Positions 12,717-26,192 of a stretch of 64,000 nt of DNA are shown in pieces. The DNA comes from Vespula vulgaris (taxonomy: Eukaryota; Arthropoda; Insecta; Hymenoptera; Vespidae), in contig NC_066595.1 in assembly GCF_905475345.1 (NCBI RefSeq), positions 1,311,001 through 1,375,000 of the forward strand. The letters run 5' to 3'. The notes under the pieces were generated by a model. It saw only the letters and a program-made list of their open reading frames with translations. It had not been told where the DNA came from and ran no database searches. Each line of letters opens with the position of its first letter. Position 1 is the first letter of the stretch. The translations under genes and the position numbers were made by a program.

Positions 12717-13142
12717 GTATTCCGACGTACGATTCAATTAGAATATTTATAATCAATTATTAACTGCGGTAGAATTAGTTTTAACGTGAAAAAGAAATGA
12801 TTCCACAGGTAATAGGATATTTAATAAGTACGTTCTATTGCTATAAATCTAAAACTTTGTATGACCAACTATTTGTAGTACTTATTTAAATTACCAAGCT
12901 TATAATCACGTATTGATCTTATGTGATTATCATTATTTGTAACACACGTACAAAAGGTGAAATGAAGCTGGGATATTTTTCAATATAATCACTCAAACAA
13001 TTTGAATACTATTGATTCATTCCGCTGCTGAAACCACTAGACACGACAAATGAAATGAATAGTACTAGTAGCAGCAACAACGGCAGTGATAACAGTAGTA
13101 TCAAAGCAGTGCTACAACAGTCAACTAGCACACTTAGCACAA

Positions 13143-15557
13143 CTACAATGCTACTTCGTAATCAGACCAATCAGATTCTTCCGAGTCTGAAAAGAATGGT
13201 ACAATATCTTCGAAATCTATATACATCAAGTGATCATCTCTGCCTTCAAGGAAGTCCCATAAGATCAATTGCTATGAGAAATAAATTCAATTTTACAATT
13301 AGAATCTTACCTAATAATTTAATATTATTAATTAAATATTTATTATAGTATTATAATAAGCTATACTTACTTGTATGATATCAGTATCGGAATCGGCATT
13401 ACGACGCTGACGGACAGGTGGACCAACGTCTGTTTTAGTACCATCTGGTAAAGCGTGTAGATAAAAGCATTTATTACCAAATGGACACTTCCCACGACCT
13501 TTGTTAAAGTATTTGCAATCCTTAGTACTGCAATAAGCATATTTTATTATATATTTGTAAAAGAAAAAGGAAAAAAAACAAAAACAAACAAAACAAAATA
13601 CATTTAAATTCCCTTACCTTAATGCATCTTTGTAATCCATGATTAATTTTTCTTTTTCTTCTTTTGTATCAACCCAGTACATACTAGGGCATACAAAATC
13701 AGAAGTGACACGGCATTCTGGACAAGCTCTTATTATTTTATTATCGAACTGTTTAGCTTGTCTCCATTTCCTGATGCAGGTTAAACAAAAACAGTGATTA
13801 CAGTTTGGCAAAATACCAAACCTTTGTTCACGTGATGACTTTTCCATTATTGTTTCAAAACAGACACCGCAAGATTTTTCTCTGCTACGTTGAATAGCAA
13901 AAGATAGTTCCATGTCAACTTCATGTTGTTTAACACATGCCTATATAGGAATTGATATTATATATTGCAATATTTAATTACAATTCTACTACACATTATT
14001 TTATATATTAGCTTTTACTACTAGCTATATTCTTGTATGTTTGCTAATATATTTAGCAAGATTTAATATGAAGTATATCCCAGCTAATATTGAAGTTTAA
14101 GAAATTAAAAAACACTAATAAAATAGTAAATGAATTATAGTTGATAAATATACACTCACATTTGTATGCTTTTTCCGAAGTTCTTCATTATATGGATGAA
14201 GAGCTGCATGGCTACACAATTCGCAAATATTTCCATGCAGATATGTGCAGTTAGGTTTTTTACAAATTCCTGTAGCTTCAGCATATGGGCAAAGAGGTTC
14301 CAATGAAGGATCAGAAGCTTGACCAGTTGGATTTACAGCTTGAGCATATGAAAGTGGTTTGGATGTACCAGTTGATGTTCCTGAAGTATTAAACAATTCA
14401 TTGTTGGATGTGGAAGAACCAGCAACTGATGAAACAGTTGAAGGTATAAATTCAGGAGCTTTGACCCATTCTTCAGCCACATGAATACTGTTGTCCTTGC
14501 TGCAAACATAAATAATTCTTACAATATTATTATACTCTAATAGAAAAAATGTTCCAACAAAATGTGTTTTGTAAATATACTTAAAGCTCAGGTCTTGGCT
14601 ATATTAAAAGTTTATAATATTAAAGTAACAATTTCTTTTTATATTTTTCAATCATTATCGATCAGATACCAAGATCTGTGCTATATTATCCATAAGACCA
14701 AAGAGGAGAATACCTTTTAAATATAATTGTGACATAATATAGTATATGCGACATACGTATTTTTTAACTCCACTGAAGTTGAAGTAGTGGTAGTACGTTG
14801 TCTTAATGAAGAACTTTCTCGTAAATTGGTCTGTGTACAAGCATTATCAATGGTTTCAGAATTATGGAGAAAATGGCATTGATTGCCAAATTTGCATGTG
14901 CCATATTTAAAAAAGCGACAAGTAGAATTGGACGAAGGAGTGGACGATATTTCTGTGTCATTCGTGCTTGAATCGTGACGAGTAGTTTGAACATGGCGAT
15001 ATCGGCAGTTATTTCCTCCACGACACATGCCATTTTTAAAATATCTAAACATAATACAGATATGACATTGATATAAATATATATTTTCAAATCAAATTAA
15101 TCTTTTCTTTATATTTTTAATATCAATTCTATTGAAGTATGACATCAAAGTAACTACAATTATAGTTTGGTGTATAACAATATATGATTTAATTAACTGT
15201 TTAATTAATTAATATCAACTAATATAACATATGTACGTATTATTTAACTAATAAAAAAGACATATTTATTAATAAAAGTTATACAACATTTCGTTGTTGA
15301 AATGAACTGCTGTTTTAGTTTAATAATTTAACAGATTTAAATTTCACGGTTGTAAACAGCTTAGGGAATTGTGTCAATATTTACATTAACTTGTTTACAT
15401 ATTATATATTTAATACACCTTGAATATAATGAATAATTCAATACGAAGATAAGTTTTAGTAATTTTTTCAAAGAATTGATAAAAGTCAATAGAGTTTTTG
15501 AAAATATAAGTTGATTTCTTACCGGCAAACAATACTATGTGTCCAATTGTCGGCCAT
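13143..15557 (-). CDS. Mkrn1: Makorin RING-type E3 ubiquitin ligase
   Basis: Makorins are RNA-binding E3 ubiquitin ligases. Six exons: 15523-15557, 14757-15044, 14160-14499, 13618-13940, 13371-13527, 13143-13271, total 423 residues with all phases consistent. Domain order is the classic makorin one: two CCCH fingers at the N-terminus (CRYFKNGMCRGGNNCRYRH and CRFFKYGTCKFGNQCHFLH), a third CCCH (CPYAEATGICKKPNCTYLH), the makorin Cys-His motif (CELCSHAALHPYNEELRKKH), the C3HC4 RING (CGVCFETI ... CNHCFCLTCIRKW ... CPECR) and a last CCCH (CKYFNKGRGKCPFGNKCFYLH). The C-terminal exon gives LILWDFLEGRDD and an acidic tail, as in the family. The 35-nt first coding exon (MADNWTHSIVC) lies next to the presumed promoter. 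Ligase residues of the RING are intact. Confidence 0.94.
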
Positions 15558-16454
15558 TTTCTCAAGCTTCCGCCGTAACAATTGATCAACGACGCGTTCT
15601 CAAAGAGTCGCGTGTAAATGCCGTCGGGGATCTCGGTACGAATAAATTCACATGCGATGCAAAATAACCGTTTTTATTGAATCTTGAGGGTTCCTCACGA
15701 GATTTGAAATCAAACGTCCAACCGTCCAACACGCAGAAGCCCTTTCCTTGTCTCCTCCCAGAACCCTCAAGACCCTCCACGAATCCACGCTTTATTCCTT
15801 GTCAAGGGCTTACACTCTACCGTCTGCATACATCAATCTATTCGTATCGCTATTTGCTATCTCAAAGTAGTATTCTGCTAGTTAAAGAGTTATATGTACA
15901 TAACACATATGCATTTAAGATACATTACACATATGCAAGTATTTAACCGAAGATGAATGCACAATAGTGTTGTATCGCGCATGCCTAAGGTCTTGTGAAC
16001 CATATATACATACTTCTACTGTCTTTTTTCTTTTTGCTGAACATCGATAACAAAAAAAGCCTTTATATCTAAGATTAAAGTTATATTATATAATATCCTT
16101 ATTTCTTAATAGCAATGATGCAAAAGTTCATGAAAAAAATAATCTTATAGAATTTCTTCGATAAAAGATCCTAAATTATTAATCTTCTCATCAATTTAAG
16201 CTGTTTACGCTCAATGAGCGCATCATCCGATTGGTTTAAAATTTAAACTATATTTGATTTATAAGCAGGATTATTTTTATGAAAAGAAACATCAATTAAA
16301 CAATAATCATTAATATAATTTTTGAACAAACTATGTTCCGAAATGAATTGAATAGTTGCAGTTTCTTGAATAAATCATTCAGTTAGAGAATATTCAATTT
16401 TGTATAAACGAAATAGTTTGTATTTTCTTTGATAAAACCTTAAACCTTCTATTT

Positions 16455-16504
<50 letters not shown>

Positions 16505-17615
16505 TAATATGAAATGTAATTTCTTATTCTATCATTAAGCTCTTACCAACTGCTGCTATTTACAGATGCCGGTTGAAGATGACATATGAAATGGTTGGTA
16601 GTTACATGTATACATAGTTTGCCGCCACGATTGTTGCCTTAGCTATAACATTGTATATTTGAGTTATTTATACGAATAAAAGTCGAAAGAGATAAAGTGT
16701 GTTTTTTGTAATCAATAAAAGGTGATATTTCATTGACATATCGATTCGATATTCTTACCGTTTAAAATGTATTTTCTATTTTCAATGTAAAGATCGCGAA
16801 GTGAATAAAATTCTAAAAAAAAAAAATTATTCTTAAAAAGAATATTTATCATTAATTTTTATGTTCGTTTAATTATAAAATAATGTATGGAACATTCTTC
16901 GAAATTATTGTCAAAAGCATTTAAACGTTCAGAAATAACATTGAATTGTAAAATTGTACTCTAGGAGATTGTAAGTATTGAATACAATATGGCGTTCAAG
17001 TTGTCTTTGTCATCCTAACCTCAATTAATTATGCCGAACAAAATACAATACAACGAAGGAATTGTTTTTGAATTAATTGTATAAATATAAACAAAGCCAT
17101 GTTGTGTGAAATGCGAATTATATAATACTTACAATTTTCTTAAAATGTTCTCGTATTATAATTTAATTAATATATTTTTTATGTTTTACAGCACTTGTTT
17201 TTCATCATTATTCTTTGTTACTTTGTCTGTAACTTGAGAGACAAAATGAATAAATAGCATATATACAAGAAGTGTGTAATATATCACACTAATTAATATC
17301 TAATTATAAATTTATTATTTCGATGGAATACAATGATATCGGTTGAAAATGTTATAATACATATGCATGAAGATATTAATATCAACTAAATTAGTTAAGA
17401 GGTCTTTGTACAAAAATATTGATATCCAATATAATGCAGAATGGATATTAATCTCAGCAGTATATAAGTTTTTACAGTAAGTTTAATTCAAATACTTTTA
17501 TATATACAAATAAGTATTAATTCAGGTATATTATATATATATATTTTTTTTAAGTTTTTATTTCTTTCTAATTATAGGTATATAAAAGAACATAATTTTA
17601 TGATTATTTAGAATA
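15558..17615. other. Divergent intergenic region upstream of makorin and the ZMYM gene
   Basis: About 2 kb between two divergent starts. Positions 15560-15830 are less AT-rich than the surroundings and probably mark the makorin promoter. A (TA)n tract occupies 16457-16497. Near the right end a donor (TTTTACA|GTAAGT at 17477/17478) and an acceptor (CTAATTATAG ending 17577) suggest a 5'UTR intron of the ZMYM gene. Overlapping small frames on both strands at 15586-15946 show no family resemblance. Confidence 0.4.
16457..16497. repeat. (TA)n microsatellite
   Basis: An uninterrupted TA dinucleotide tract of about 40 bp. Confidence 0.9.
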
Positions 17616-20600
17616 ATGGATTCAAATATTGACATAACATCAACCCAAACATCTAACATATTATCTTTAGTACAAAATGATACAAGTTTAAAAACTAATA
17701 ATGAAAATGAAAATTCCATAGAAAAATCTATATGTGAAACTCTAGAACCTGATCAAATAAATCTTGTAAATGAAGAAAATGTTAGTGCAAATATACAGTC
17801 AGATAAAATTATTTGTGATAAGGATGTAATTGTCGATACCAAGGAATCAAATGTTAAAAACACAAACACAAGAGAAACTGCAAATGATTCAAATGTACGT
17901 ACAGATGAAATTTCAAAAGAATGTAATATAAAAACACAGGAATCCACTTCACAAATTACTAATAAACATATGGATCAGTCTCTTACAAATAAAGAGAATA
18001 ACAGTTTAGCAATTCCTGATATCAATGTCTTAACTGAAATTTCGAGTGAACAATTAGAAACTATTAATTTAATAAATGAACATAATGTTAATGATCCAAA
18101 AGAAACGATATCACAAAATACTAATTCAAAGAACATAGAAGATTGTTCTCTACAAGAAGAAAATGTAAACAATACAGATGTAACTGATACACTTATGCAA
18201 GAATCTACAATAGGTATGGATAATACACAATCACTTACAAATGATACAGATACAAAAAGTAAAAACCCAGATGTACATGAAGATATTGATATATCAAACA
18301 TAGATCAGGGAACATCTGATAAAAATGTATCTGTACCAGAAAATACTGAATTTGTACAATTCTCGCAAGACAAACATGGTGATTCTCAAATTGAAAATCA
18401 GTCTATAGATGCTGAAGATCCTTTCGCTGGAGACAATCTGACCTCTGAAAATGTTGAACAAATGGAAACAGATAGTCCTACAGAAACAAGTGTTGATTTT
18501 TCAAAGTTATGCGAACAAAGTGATATTCTTCAAAATATTGTTCATACAAGAGATATTGATTTTAATACAAAGTTAAATAATAGTGACAAAATGAATTCAT
18601 TACAAGAGGATGACAGAGATAAGATTTCTCTTGATAATGAACATCATTCAGCTATTTCAAAAGAGTGTTCTGAATCTATGCCAAATAAGTCACATTCATC
18701 TGTAACAATCAATACAGAGAATAAAAGAATTCTTTCAGAAGAAGATATATTGCTAACAAATACTGCAGAATCTATTAACAGGTGTAATAAACATGTAAAA
18801 AAGGATGCAGGAACTGTAACACCAATGGAAACGGAAGAAGAACAATCTAATATATTACCTGGACAAGATGATGAATTGTGTATTATTCCAGATAGTATGA
18901 AAATGATAATACCAGAAAAAGTAATGGAAAAAGAAAATAATGATAAAAGTAAATCTACATTGGATGAAGTTGTTATTCAAGAAGTGGGACAAAAAGCAAT
19001 TGCAGAAAGCATAGGAAGTACCATAATAAATCGTCAAGAAAGAACTATAGCAGACAATCATACTAACAAAGAGCAGATACAAAGTATACAAGAACAGCAT
19101 ACATATGTGGAGAAAGATGTGCCAATAACTACTGATGTTATAAATCTTGATGATGAATCTAAAAATTCTGAGATTGAAGAAATTTCATCAAAAGAAATGT
19201 GCAAACAGTGCAATGAAGAAAGATCGTGTAAAATTAAAGTAAAGATTGGCCTTGATACTTTCAATGTGTGTTCCAAAATATGTAAAACATTATTTAAAAC
19301 TGCTAACAATAGAGCAACAGACATACCAAGTGATACAGTTAATTCAAAAAGAGATAAACGCTGTGCGAATTGTTTATTAATCATTGAATCAAATGATGAA
19401 AAAAATCTTTCATGGGAAACAATGGAATTTTGTAATGAAGAGTGTTTAGGAAGATTTCAAAATAAATATGGAAGTTATTGTAGAAATTGCAATGGTTCTG
19501 TTCAAGCAGTAAGTTTAGGAAAATATTGTGTACGTTTTGGTTATGATGTCAGACAATTTTGTTGCTCTACATGTTTAGAAGAGTTTAAAAAAGGTTTAAA
19601 AGTATGTAGTTACTGTCAAAAAGATATAAGTTCAGGTACAGAAGGTTTCTTAGCTCCTGTTGGTGACAAAGGACAATTTAAAGATTTTTGTACCCAAAAC
19701 TGTATGGAAAAATATTCAAAAATGAGCTCTACTGATCTTCCAAATATAGAAAAAAAATCTTGTAGTGTCTGCCGAGAAGTAAGCACACATACTTGGTTGT
19801 TTATATGACACTATAACATAAAATCTAATATATACCTTATATATTATATATACTACACTTCCATTTTTTTTCTTCCACTTATAACATATACTTCCATTTT
19901 TTGTGATAGGAGAAACTTGTACATTGTGAAGTCCAATTAAATAGAGCTAATCCAGTAGCTATATGTAGTGAGCCATGTTTTGCAGCATTTAAGTTTGTGA
20001 ACAAAGTTGATCCAGACCAATGCTCTACTTGCAAACAATTTTTTGAATTACAAAATAAGAAAAGTTTTGTTATCTTTTATGAAAATGAAGCCCATACATT
20101 TTGTAACAAAACGTGTTTAAATATATTTATAATTACAAATAGGAAAATAGTACCCTGTAATTGGTGCAAAGTAAAAAAATATAATTTTGATATGATTAAA
20201 AAAGAATTAAAAAATGGACAAATTATGATGATGTGTAGTTTAAATTGTTTAACATTATATCAGGTATGATATATTAATTTTTCTTAATCTATTCTATATT
20301 TTTTATTATATTGTAATTTTAAATACAAAAAATAATTAATTTCACAGGTATCTATTAATGCTGTATCAGCAAAACGTATAAATTGTGACTTCTGCAAAGA
20401 ATTTTCTCAAGCACAATATCATTTAACTATGTCAGACGCAACAATACGCAATTTTTGTTCATATAATTGTGTCATGAATTTTCAATCTCAATATACAAAA
20501 TCCCCAATAACAATACCGTCGAGTGATGATCCTGTTCCAACAGGAATGCCAAAACGGACAATGCCGCAAAGAACTACAAATCAGACTACATCAAAAGTGA

Positions 20601-23390
20601 ATGAAATGCAGAATAAAAAAAATATGCCAGTTATATCTTCAGTGACAAGTTTAGCTACTATAGGAAATGGACAAGCCAGTCCATCTGCTACACAAAATAA
20701 CGTGAATACCACAGTTCAAAATCAAGTGCCACAGATCATTTATAAACAACAGATTATCACAAGACCACCTAGCCCAACAAATATTCATAATAAAATTACT
20801 CAATGTAAACCCTTAATGCATACAAAGGGCGTTTCTGTACGTCCACATCCTTGCACTAAGTCGACGCAAACAGAAGAAACTCAACAGATGGTAATTCCAA
20901 TACCAGTACCAATTTATGTTCCATATCCTGTACATATGTTTAGTATGCCTTTTCCAATACCATTACCTTTCCCAATTCCTATACCTGTCCCTGTTTTTAT
21001 ACCTACAACAAGAAATAGTACTAAAGGAATTTTTAAAGACATTAAAAGGATACAAGAAAAGATACCAGCTGATCCTTTTGAAGCTGAACTTCTTATGATG
21101 GCTGAAATGGTAGCTACAGAAAAAAAAACCAATGAGACTGATTCTGATTCAGCAGAAGATAGGTAAATATATAAAAGTAGTTTTTATAGAATACTAAAAT
21201 AATATCAGTCTAAAAAAATTCACTTTTATTTTATGTTTAATTACATTTTTTCGGATCTCAATTTGGAAAACTTTTCTTAGGGATGATGATGGAGGTGATC
21301 ATGATAATGCACATAGTGACAGCTTTAGTCCAGATGGTGTTGATTCTAATAATACTTTTGGTGATATGTTACAAATGGCATTAAAAATGGCTACTGGAGA
21401 ATTGGATGAACCAGCAGTTGACTTAGAAGCTGCTTTAACACCAAATACAATAACAGCAACTCAAACTCCAGCACAATCTGAAGCACCTATAGATAACGAT
21501 GGTATATCAAAGATAAATTTATTATTTTTAAATCTTATAACATTGATGTAGAAATAAGAAGTTCACATAAATAAAATATGATTTTTGTATATTATAGTTC
21601 AAATAGAACGTTCAATAACTGCTCGTGGCAGAAAACGAGTAGTTCCATACAAATCTCGATCTACTCCAAATAAGAAAAGTAGACGCGTTTCTGCTACTAA
21701 TGATATGCCACTCATGCCTCCTCCAGAACCTCAGCCACCTCCTCAACCAAGAATTATGGAGCCTATAGAAAAGCCAGATGCCAATATGGCTTTAAAATAT
21801 ACATTTGGAGTTAATGCTTGGCGACAATGGGTAATTCTTTAAATATTACATTCAATTAAATGTATTAATTACATATGTACATTTTTTTCTATATTTGTTT
21901 AAACAGGTAGTAGCAAAAAATGCAGAATTAGAAAAACAAAGTACACCATTAAGGAAAATGAAACTATTTAAAACAGATCTTTTACAACTTACAGCAGATG
22001 AATTGAATTATTCATTGTGTCTTTTTGTAAAAGAAGTAAGAAAACCAAATGGTGCTGAATATGCTCCTGATACAATATACTACCTTTGTTTGGGTAAATA
22101 ATATATTTTGAAGTTTGTAATTTTATTTAGTATTTATTTTAATTGTGTGTGTGTATGCGCGCGTGTACGTGTGCATGGTGTGTATGTGTATATATATAAG
22201 TATAAACTTATTAAAATACCTGCTTATGTTTGTTTCAGGAATACAACAATATTTATTTGAGAATAATAGAATAGATAATATTTTCACAGATTCGTATTAT
22301 GAAAAATTTACAGACTGTCTAAATGAAGTTGCAAAGAAATTTTCTGTCCTTTATAATGATACACGTAAGGATGTTTAAGTCAATTATAAATATATTATTT
22401 TTTAATTTTTACAATTATTAAATAATTATTACATACAAAAAATTTCTATTTCATTTTATTATTTAAGTAACAATATTAAACAATCAATAATGTATATTGC
22501 AGAATATATTGTAACAAGAGTAGAGGAAGAACATTTGTGGGAATGTAAACAATTAGGTGCTCATTCACCACATGTACTTTTAAGTACACTTATGTTTTTT
22601 AACACAAAACATTTTAATCTTGTGGTAAGTATACACATATAATCATTATATAATATTATTTTGGAATACTATAAAAAATAATTTATTTGTAGACTGTAGA
22701 AGAACATATGCAATTATCTTTCTCTCATATTATGAAACATTGGAAACGAAATCCGGCAGCGCAGCCTGCAACAGTTGCTGGAAAAGTTCCAGGTTCACGA
22801 AATGTACTTTTAAGATTTTATCCACCACAGTCAGCTCTTGGTATGTATAAATTATATAAAAATTTTTTTATATATGCAGCGTTGTTTAATCGATCATTAA
22901 AATATATATAGATTTATTTCATCAGAGATTCATTGTAGATTTTATATAAATATGATTCATTTTATATAAAATGCTTCATTTTTATAACTTGTTTTTAGAA
23001 GCTAATTCACGGAAGAAGAAAGTTTACGAACAACAAGAAAATGAAGAAAATCCTTTAAGGTGTCCTGTCAAATTATATGAATTTTATTTATCTAAATGGT
23101 ATGTATTTTTTTATCATGATATTTATATACAGAAGCTTAAATTTCTGAATTTTACCACTTTACCATTTATAATTGTGTTTACCATTAATATATTGTACAT
23201 TAACATCTATTTCAGTCCAGAAAGTGTTAAAACGCGCAATGATGTTTTCTATTTATTGCCAGAAAGAAGTTGTGTACCCGATAGTCCAGTATGGTATTCG
23301 ACATCACCACTTGCCAAGGAACATTTGGTAAAAATGTTATATCGCGTTAAAATGGTTAAAGAAATTAATGTAGCTCTATTGACTAGTTAG
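17616..23390 (+). CDS. woc: MYM-type zinc finger protein (ZMYM2/3/4; fly Woc)
   Basis: This nuclear, chromatin-associated protein is the insect counterpart of ZMYM2/3/4, known in flies as without children. Eleven coding exons: 17616-19778, 19910-20263, 20348-21162, 21281-21501, 21598-21830, 21907-22093, 22239-22364, 22503-22624, 22693-22840, 22999-23098, 23216-23390; 1547 residues, every junction in phase. Residues 1-525 are acidic and disordered. Residues about 528-890 hold eight MYM/FCS-type fingers, each with a leading Cys-x2-Cys pair and a later FC/VC...C pair. Residues about 1020-1065 are an IPVP-rich hydrophobic linker typical of the family. After an acidic/basic linker (RSTPNKKSRR), residues about 1260-1547 form the DUF3504 recombinase-like domain (LTADELNYSLCLFVKEVRKPNG through LAKEHLVKMLYRV). 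An AATAAA occurs at 23560. Family assignment is secure. Confidence 0.93.
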
Positions 23391-24429
23391 TTACATTCTC
23401 GCGAATTTCATTTCTGTTAATAGAGCAGAAAATCTAGAGATGTTAATCGTTTTTTATGTATGTTATCTTAAAAAACTAATAATTATAGATTACGGTGATT
23501 ATGTATTGAAAATTAATTATTTGAATCTTATAATTTCTGTTGTAAATTTTTCACTTCCGAATAAACATAAATTCTTATTATAAACAAAATATAAGAAATA
23601 CATACTTATTATATACAATATTGATTTATATTATTTAAGCAGAACGATTAAAAAAATATTTACATGAAACAGGGGAATAACAAAATATATATATGCAGAA
23701 TTTAAACAGTTTTTCTTTGTGTAAACTGTTTTAAAAAGCAATAAATGTAATAGGCATAAAATATGAAATAATATAATAAACGTAAAATATTAAATACTGC
23801 ATAGTACATATGCATAGGTAACAATTTATGTGAATGAAATGATCACGTAACTTCTATAGATTTTAATATAAATAGTTATTATTGGCCTGTATGTATATAA
23901 CATCATTTATAAAGTAAAAAATATAATAAGTGTAAATAGAATTAGTATACTTTTAAATATAAATGCATTTTAAATACTGTATTCTTGTCATTTTTTCATG
24001 TGTGTATTCTTGTATTTTATATTACAAATAAGTAAATATTTGATGATAACATTTATTATGGATATTTCTTTCCATGCATAAAGTTTTTTTTTATAAACTT
24101 TAAGTTATTGTAATCTTTAATTATTATTATTATTATTGTGTACTAATAATTATGATTTAGAATAAGGTCATATTGGTGACAAAAGTTGGAGAAAAAAGCT
24201 TAAACAAATGAACCTGTTTTTCAAGTACTCCTATTAGCATTCCATTGTGATAAGTATACTATAATGTATACTATAAAAAAAAAACTGATTTATTGATAAA
24301 TTATATTCAATTAATAAAAAATATTCGAAGATCTTTATTGAAGATAATCAAAGGATACTTTTTATTTATATTAGAATAAAAGATCATAGTTTTATTTCCT
24401 AATTATACATATCTTTAAGAATATATAAT
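23391..24429. other. 3' intergenic region between convergent genes
   Basis: About 1 kb of AT-rich DNA between the stops of the ZMYM gene and mRpL19, presumably 3'UTRs. A candidate AATAAA is at 23560-23565. Nothing else stands out. Confidence 0.4.
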
Positions 24430-25733
24430 TTACCCACTTTTTTTTGGACGTACAAAGGTTCGTATGTGTTTTTGTTTATGTCGAACTATTTCTAAATCAC
24501 GAAGACTTGATTGCACCTCTGTAAATATATCTTTTTGTTCTTCTTCAGGTATAGTTTCCCTAATTATAAAAAAAAGAAAATTTCAAATTCAAATATATTA
24601 AAAAATTATTTAAAATTTATTTTCATTTCTGAGTATATTTTTTCTCTTGTTTACCTATAAATTTTCATGAGGTCATATTTTTCCCAAGGTGTAGCATGTG
24701 CTACAGCCTTCTTATATCGTCTTTGACAGACAATTATATTTGTAGCACCTTTTAATTCTTTCCGCTCCCATCTTTCTAGCCATGGTCGTGGATTAAGTGG
24801 TACTTTAATATCATTTATGGGAACAGGTGAACCCAGTGGTAATAATTCTGCATCCATATCAAATGGAAAGGTACTATATTCTAATGGTGCATCTCGTAAA
24901 TACAATAATTCGTTATCTAATCTTTTCTCAAGTCTAAAACAAAAGTATTTAAAAAATCAAGTATTAATAATATACATTTGGAATAAAGTAAAACTTCTTT
25001 GGATCTTAATTATGTTTTTACCTTAAACAATCTATTTTTTGAAGAGATGGATCGTACATATTAAAAAGAACTTCGACACCTTGATTATCTATCACATTTC
25101 TCAAAAGAAATGATGCTCTTAATCCACAACCTTTTCTTTGGATACATATTCCAACAAATCTATTTACTTTTCCAGGTGCATGTGGTTCAGAATATGTTAC
25201 AGCTAATATTGATCCAACATAAAATTCAGGAATATCTATTTGAGATCTTCTTGCAATCATATCCATACGTTCTAATTTTTCTCTAATATAATTACGATGT
25301 AATGGATTCGGATCAGGTAGAAACTCTGGATAAATAAATCGATAATCTAACGAAACTGTTCCATCTTTTAAACCTGTATTTACATTTATAGTACTTTGAT
25401 TATTATTTTCCACATTTTGTGTCGATATTGTCGAAGAACATCGCCGTGTTTCCTTTGCTATAAAAAAGAAAAAAATAAATCATAAACATATCTAGATAGA
25501 ATAGAATATTTTCTAAGTATAGTAAAATATTGATTATATAAAACAACAAAGTTTGACATTATTATATGCACAAAATTTTATGAATATATAATAAAGAAAC
25601 TACAATATAAAAATGTTAAAAATTATGTGTGTGTGCATGTGTGTGTGTTTGTATGTATATACATACTCAATGTTCTCATTATTTGTAATCCAAATCTTGT
25701 CTTATGTGATAAAATTTTCATAATGATAGGCAT
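24430..25733 (-). CDS. mRpL19: Mitochondrial large ribosomal subunit protein bL19m
   Basis: bL19m belongs to the mitochondrial 39S subunit. Four exons: 25667-25733, 25022-25457, 24655-24933 and 24430-24559; 303 residues against about 292 in human. The N-terminal 40 residues are basic and Ser/Thr-rich with no acidic clusters (MPIIMKILSHKTRFGLQIMRTL then KETRRCSSTIS), as in a mitochondrial targeting sequence. The bacterial L19-like core is at about residues 100-160 (FYVGSILAVTYSEPHAPGKVNRFVGICIQRKGCGLRASFLLRNV), with GVEVLFNMYDPSLQKI; the animal-specific C-terminus has LRDAPLEYSTFPFDM and PWEKYDLMKIYR. The start used is the first ATG of a small exon ahead of a GTATGT donor. It is head-to-head with RpL35, 460 bp apart. 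Confidence 0.92.
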
Positions 25734-26192
25734 ATTTATTGCAAACGTTTATAATTTTTGTTAAATATAAATTACACACTTCTTTCAATTTCTTACAAAC
25801 AAATAGTTTATTCTCTAGTTTTTTCATATACGTCAGATATACCTAGAATCTTAAAAGCAGTTTAGACACTCTAAATCATGTTAAACTTATAAATACTTAA
25901 ACGATGTACTGTATGTATGTACAATGATAATAAATTTATTATTATTATAAAGCTATTGACAATGAAACTTTATATAATAAAAAATATTTTTTAACAATTA
26001 GTTACTCAATTAGAATACCAATATCTTATTTAAACATGCTCTTTTTGCTAGGGTATTTTATTTAAGATATTTGAGATGTAAAGATGAAAACTATCAAATG
26101 AATCTTAGGGATATTTACTAAAATAATAGGATAGCACTGCACTTATCTTTCAACGTTCTTCGTTCACGGGAATACAAGAATATCGAATCAAG
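25734..26192. promoter_or_regulatory. Shared divergent promoter region of mRpL19 and RpL35
   Basis: Between the start codons of a mitochondrial and a cytosolic ribosomal protein lie 459 bp. Just before the RpL35 ATG is a pyrimidine-rich CTTATCTTTCAACGTTCTTCG (26142-26163 region), which could carry a 5'TOP-like transcription start. No TATA box is clear. Confidence 0.4.

Larger units (their letters stand above)
8180..13142. other. Long gene-free AT-rich region between convergent genes
   Basis: Nearly 5 kb between the stop of the CUPID-domain gene and the stop of makorin. No reading frame here looks like a protein. It should include the 3'UTRs of both genes. I can support a CA microsatellite at 8434-8463 and the piggyBac-like MITE at 12368-12716; the remainder is plain AT-rich DNA with short homopolymer and TA runs. 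Confidence 0.5.

Noticed and set aside
12531..12737. 68-codon minus-strand frame inside the MITE
   Set aside because: Considered as a transposase remnant, but it shows no DDD-type or Cys-rich piggyBac features and runs past the element end.
13055..13348. 97-codon plus-strand frame
   Set aside because: It is the opposite strand of the makorin C-terminal exon and adjoining intron.
15586..15946. Overlapping frames on both strands next to the makorin promoter
   Set aside because: No recognisable protein; explained by the lower AT content of a promoter region.
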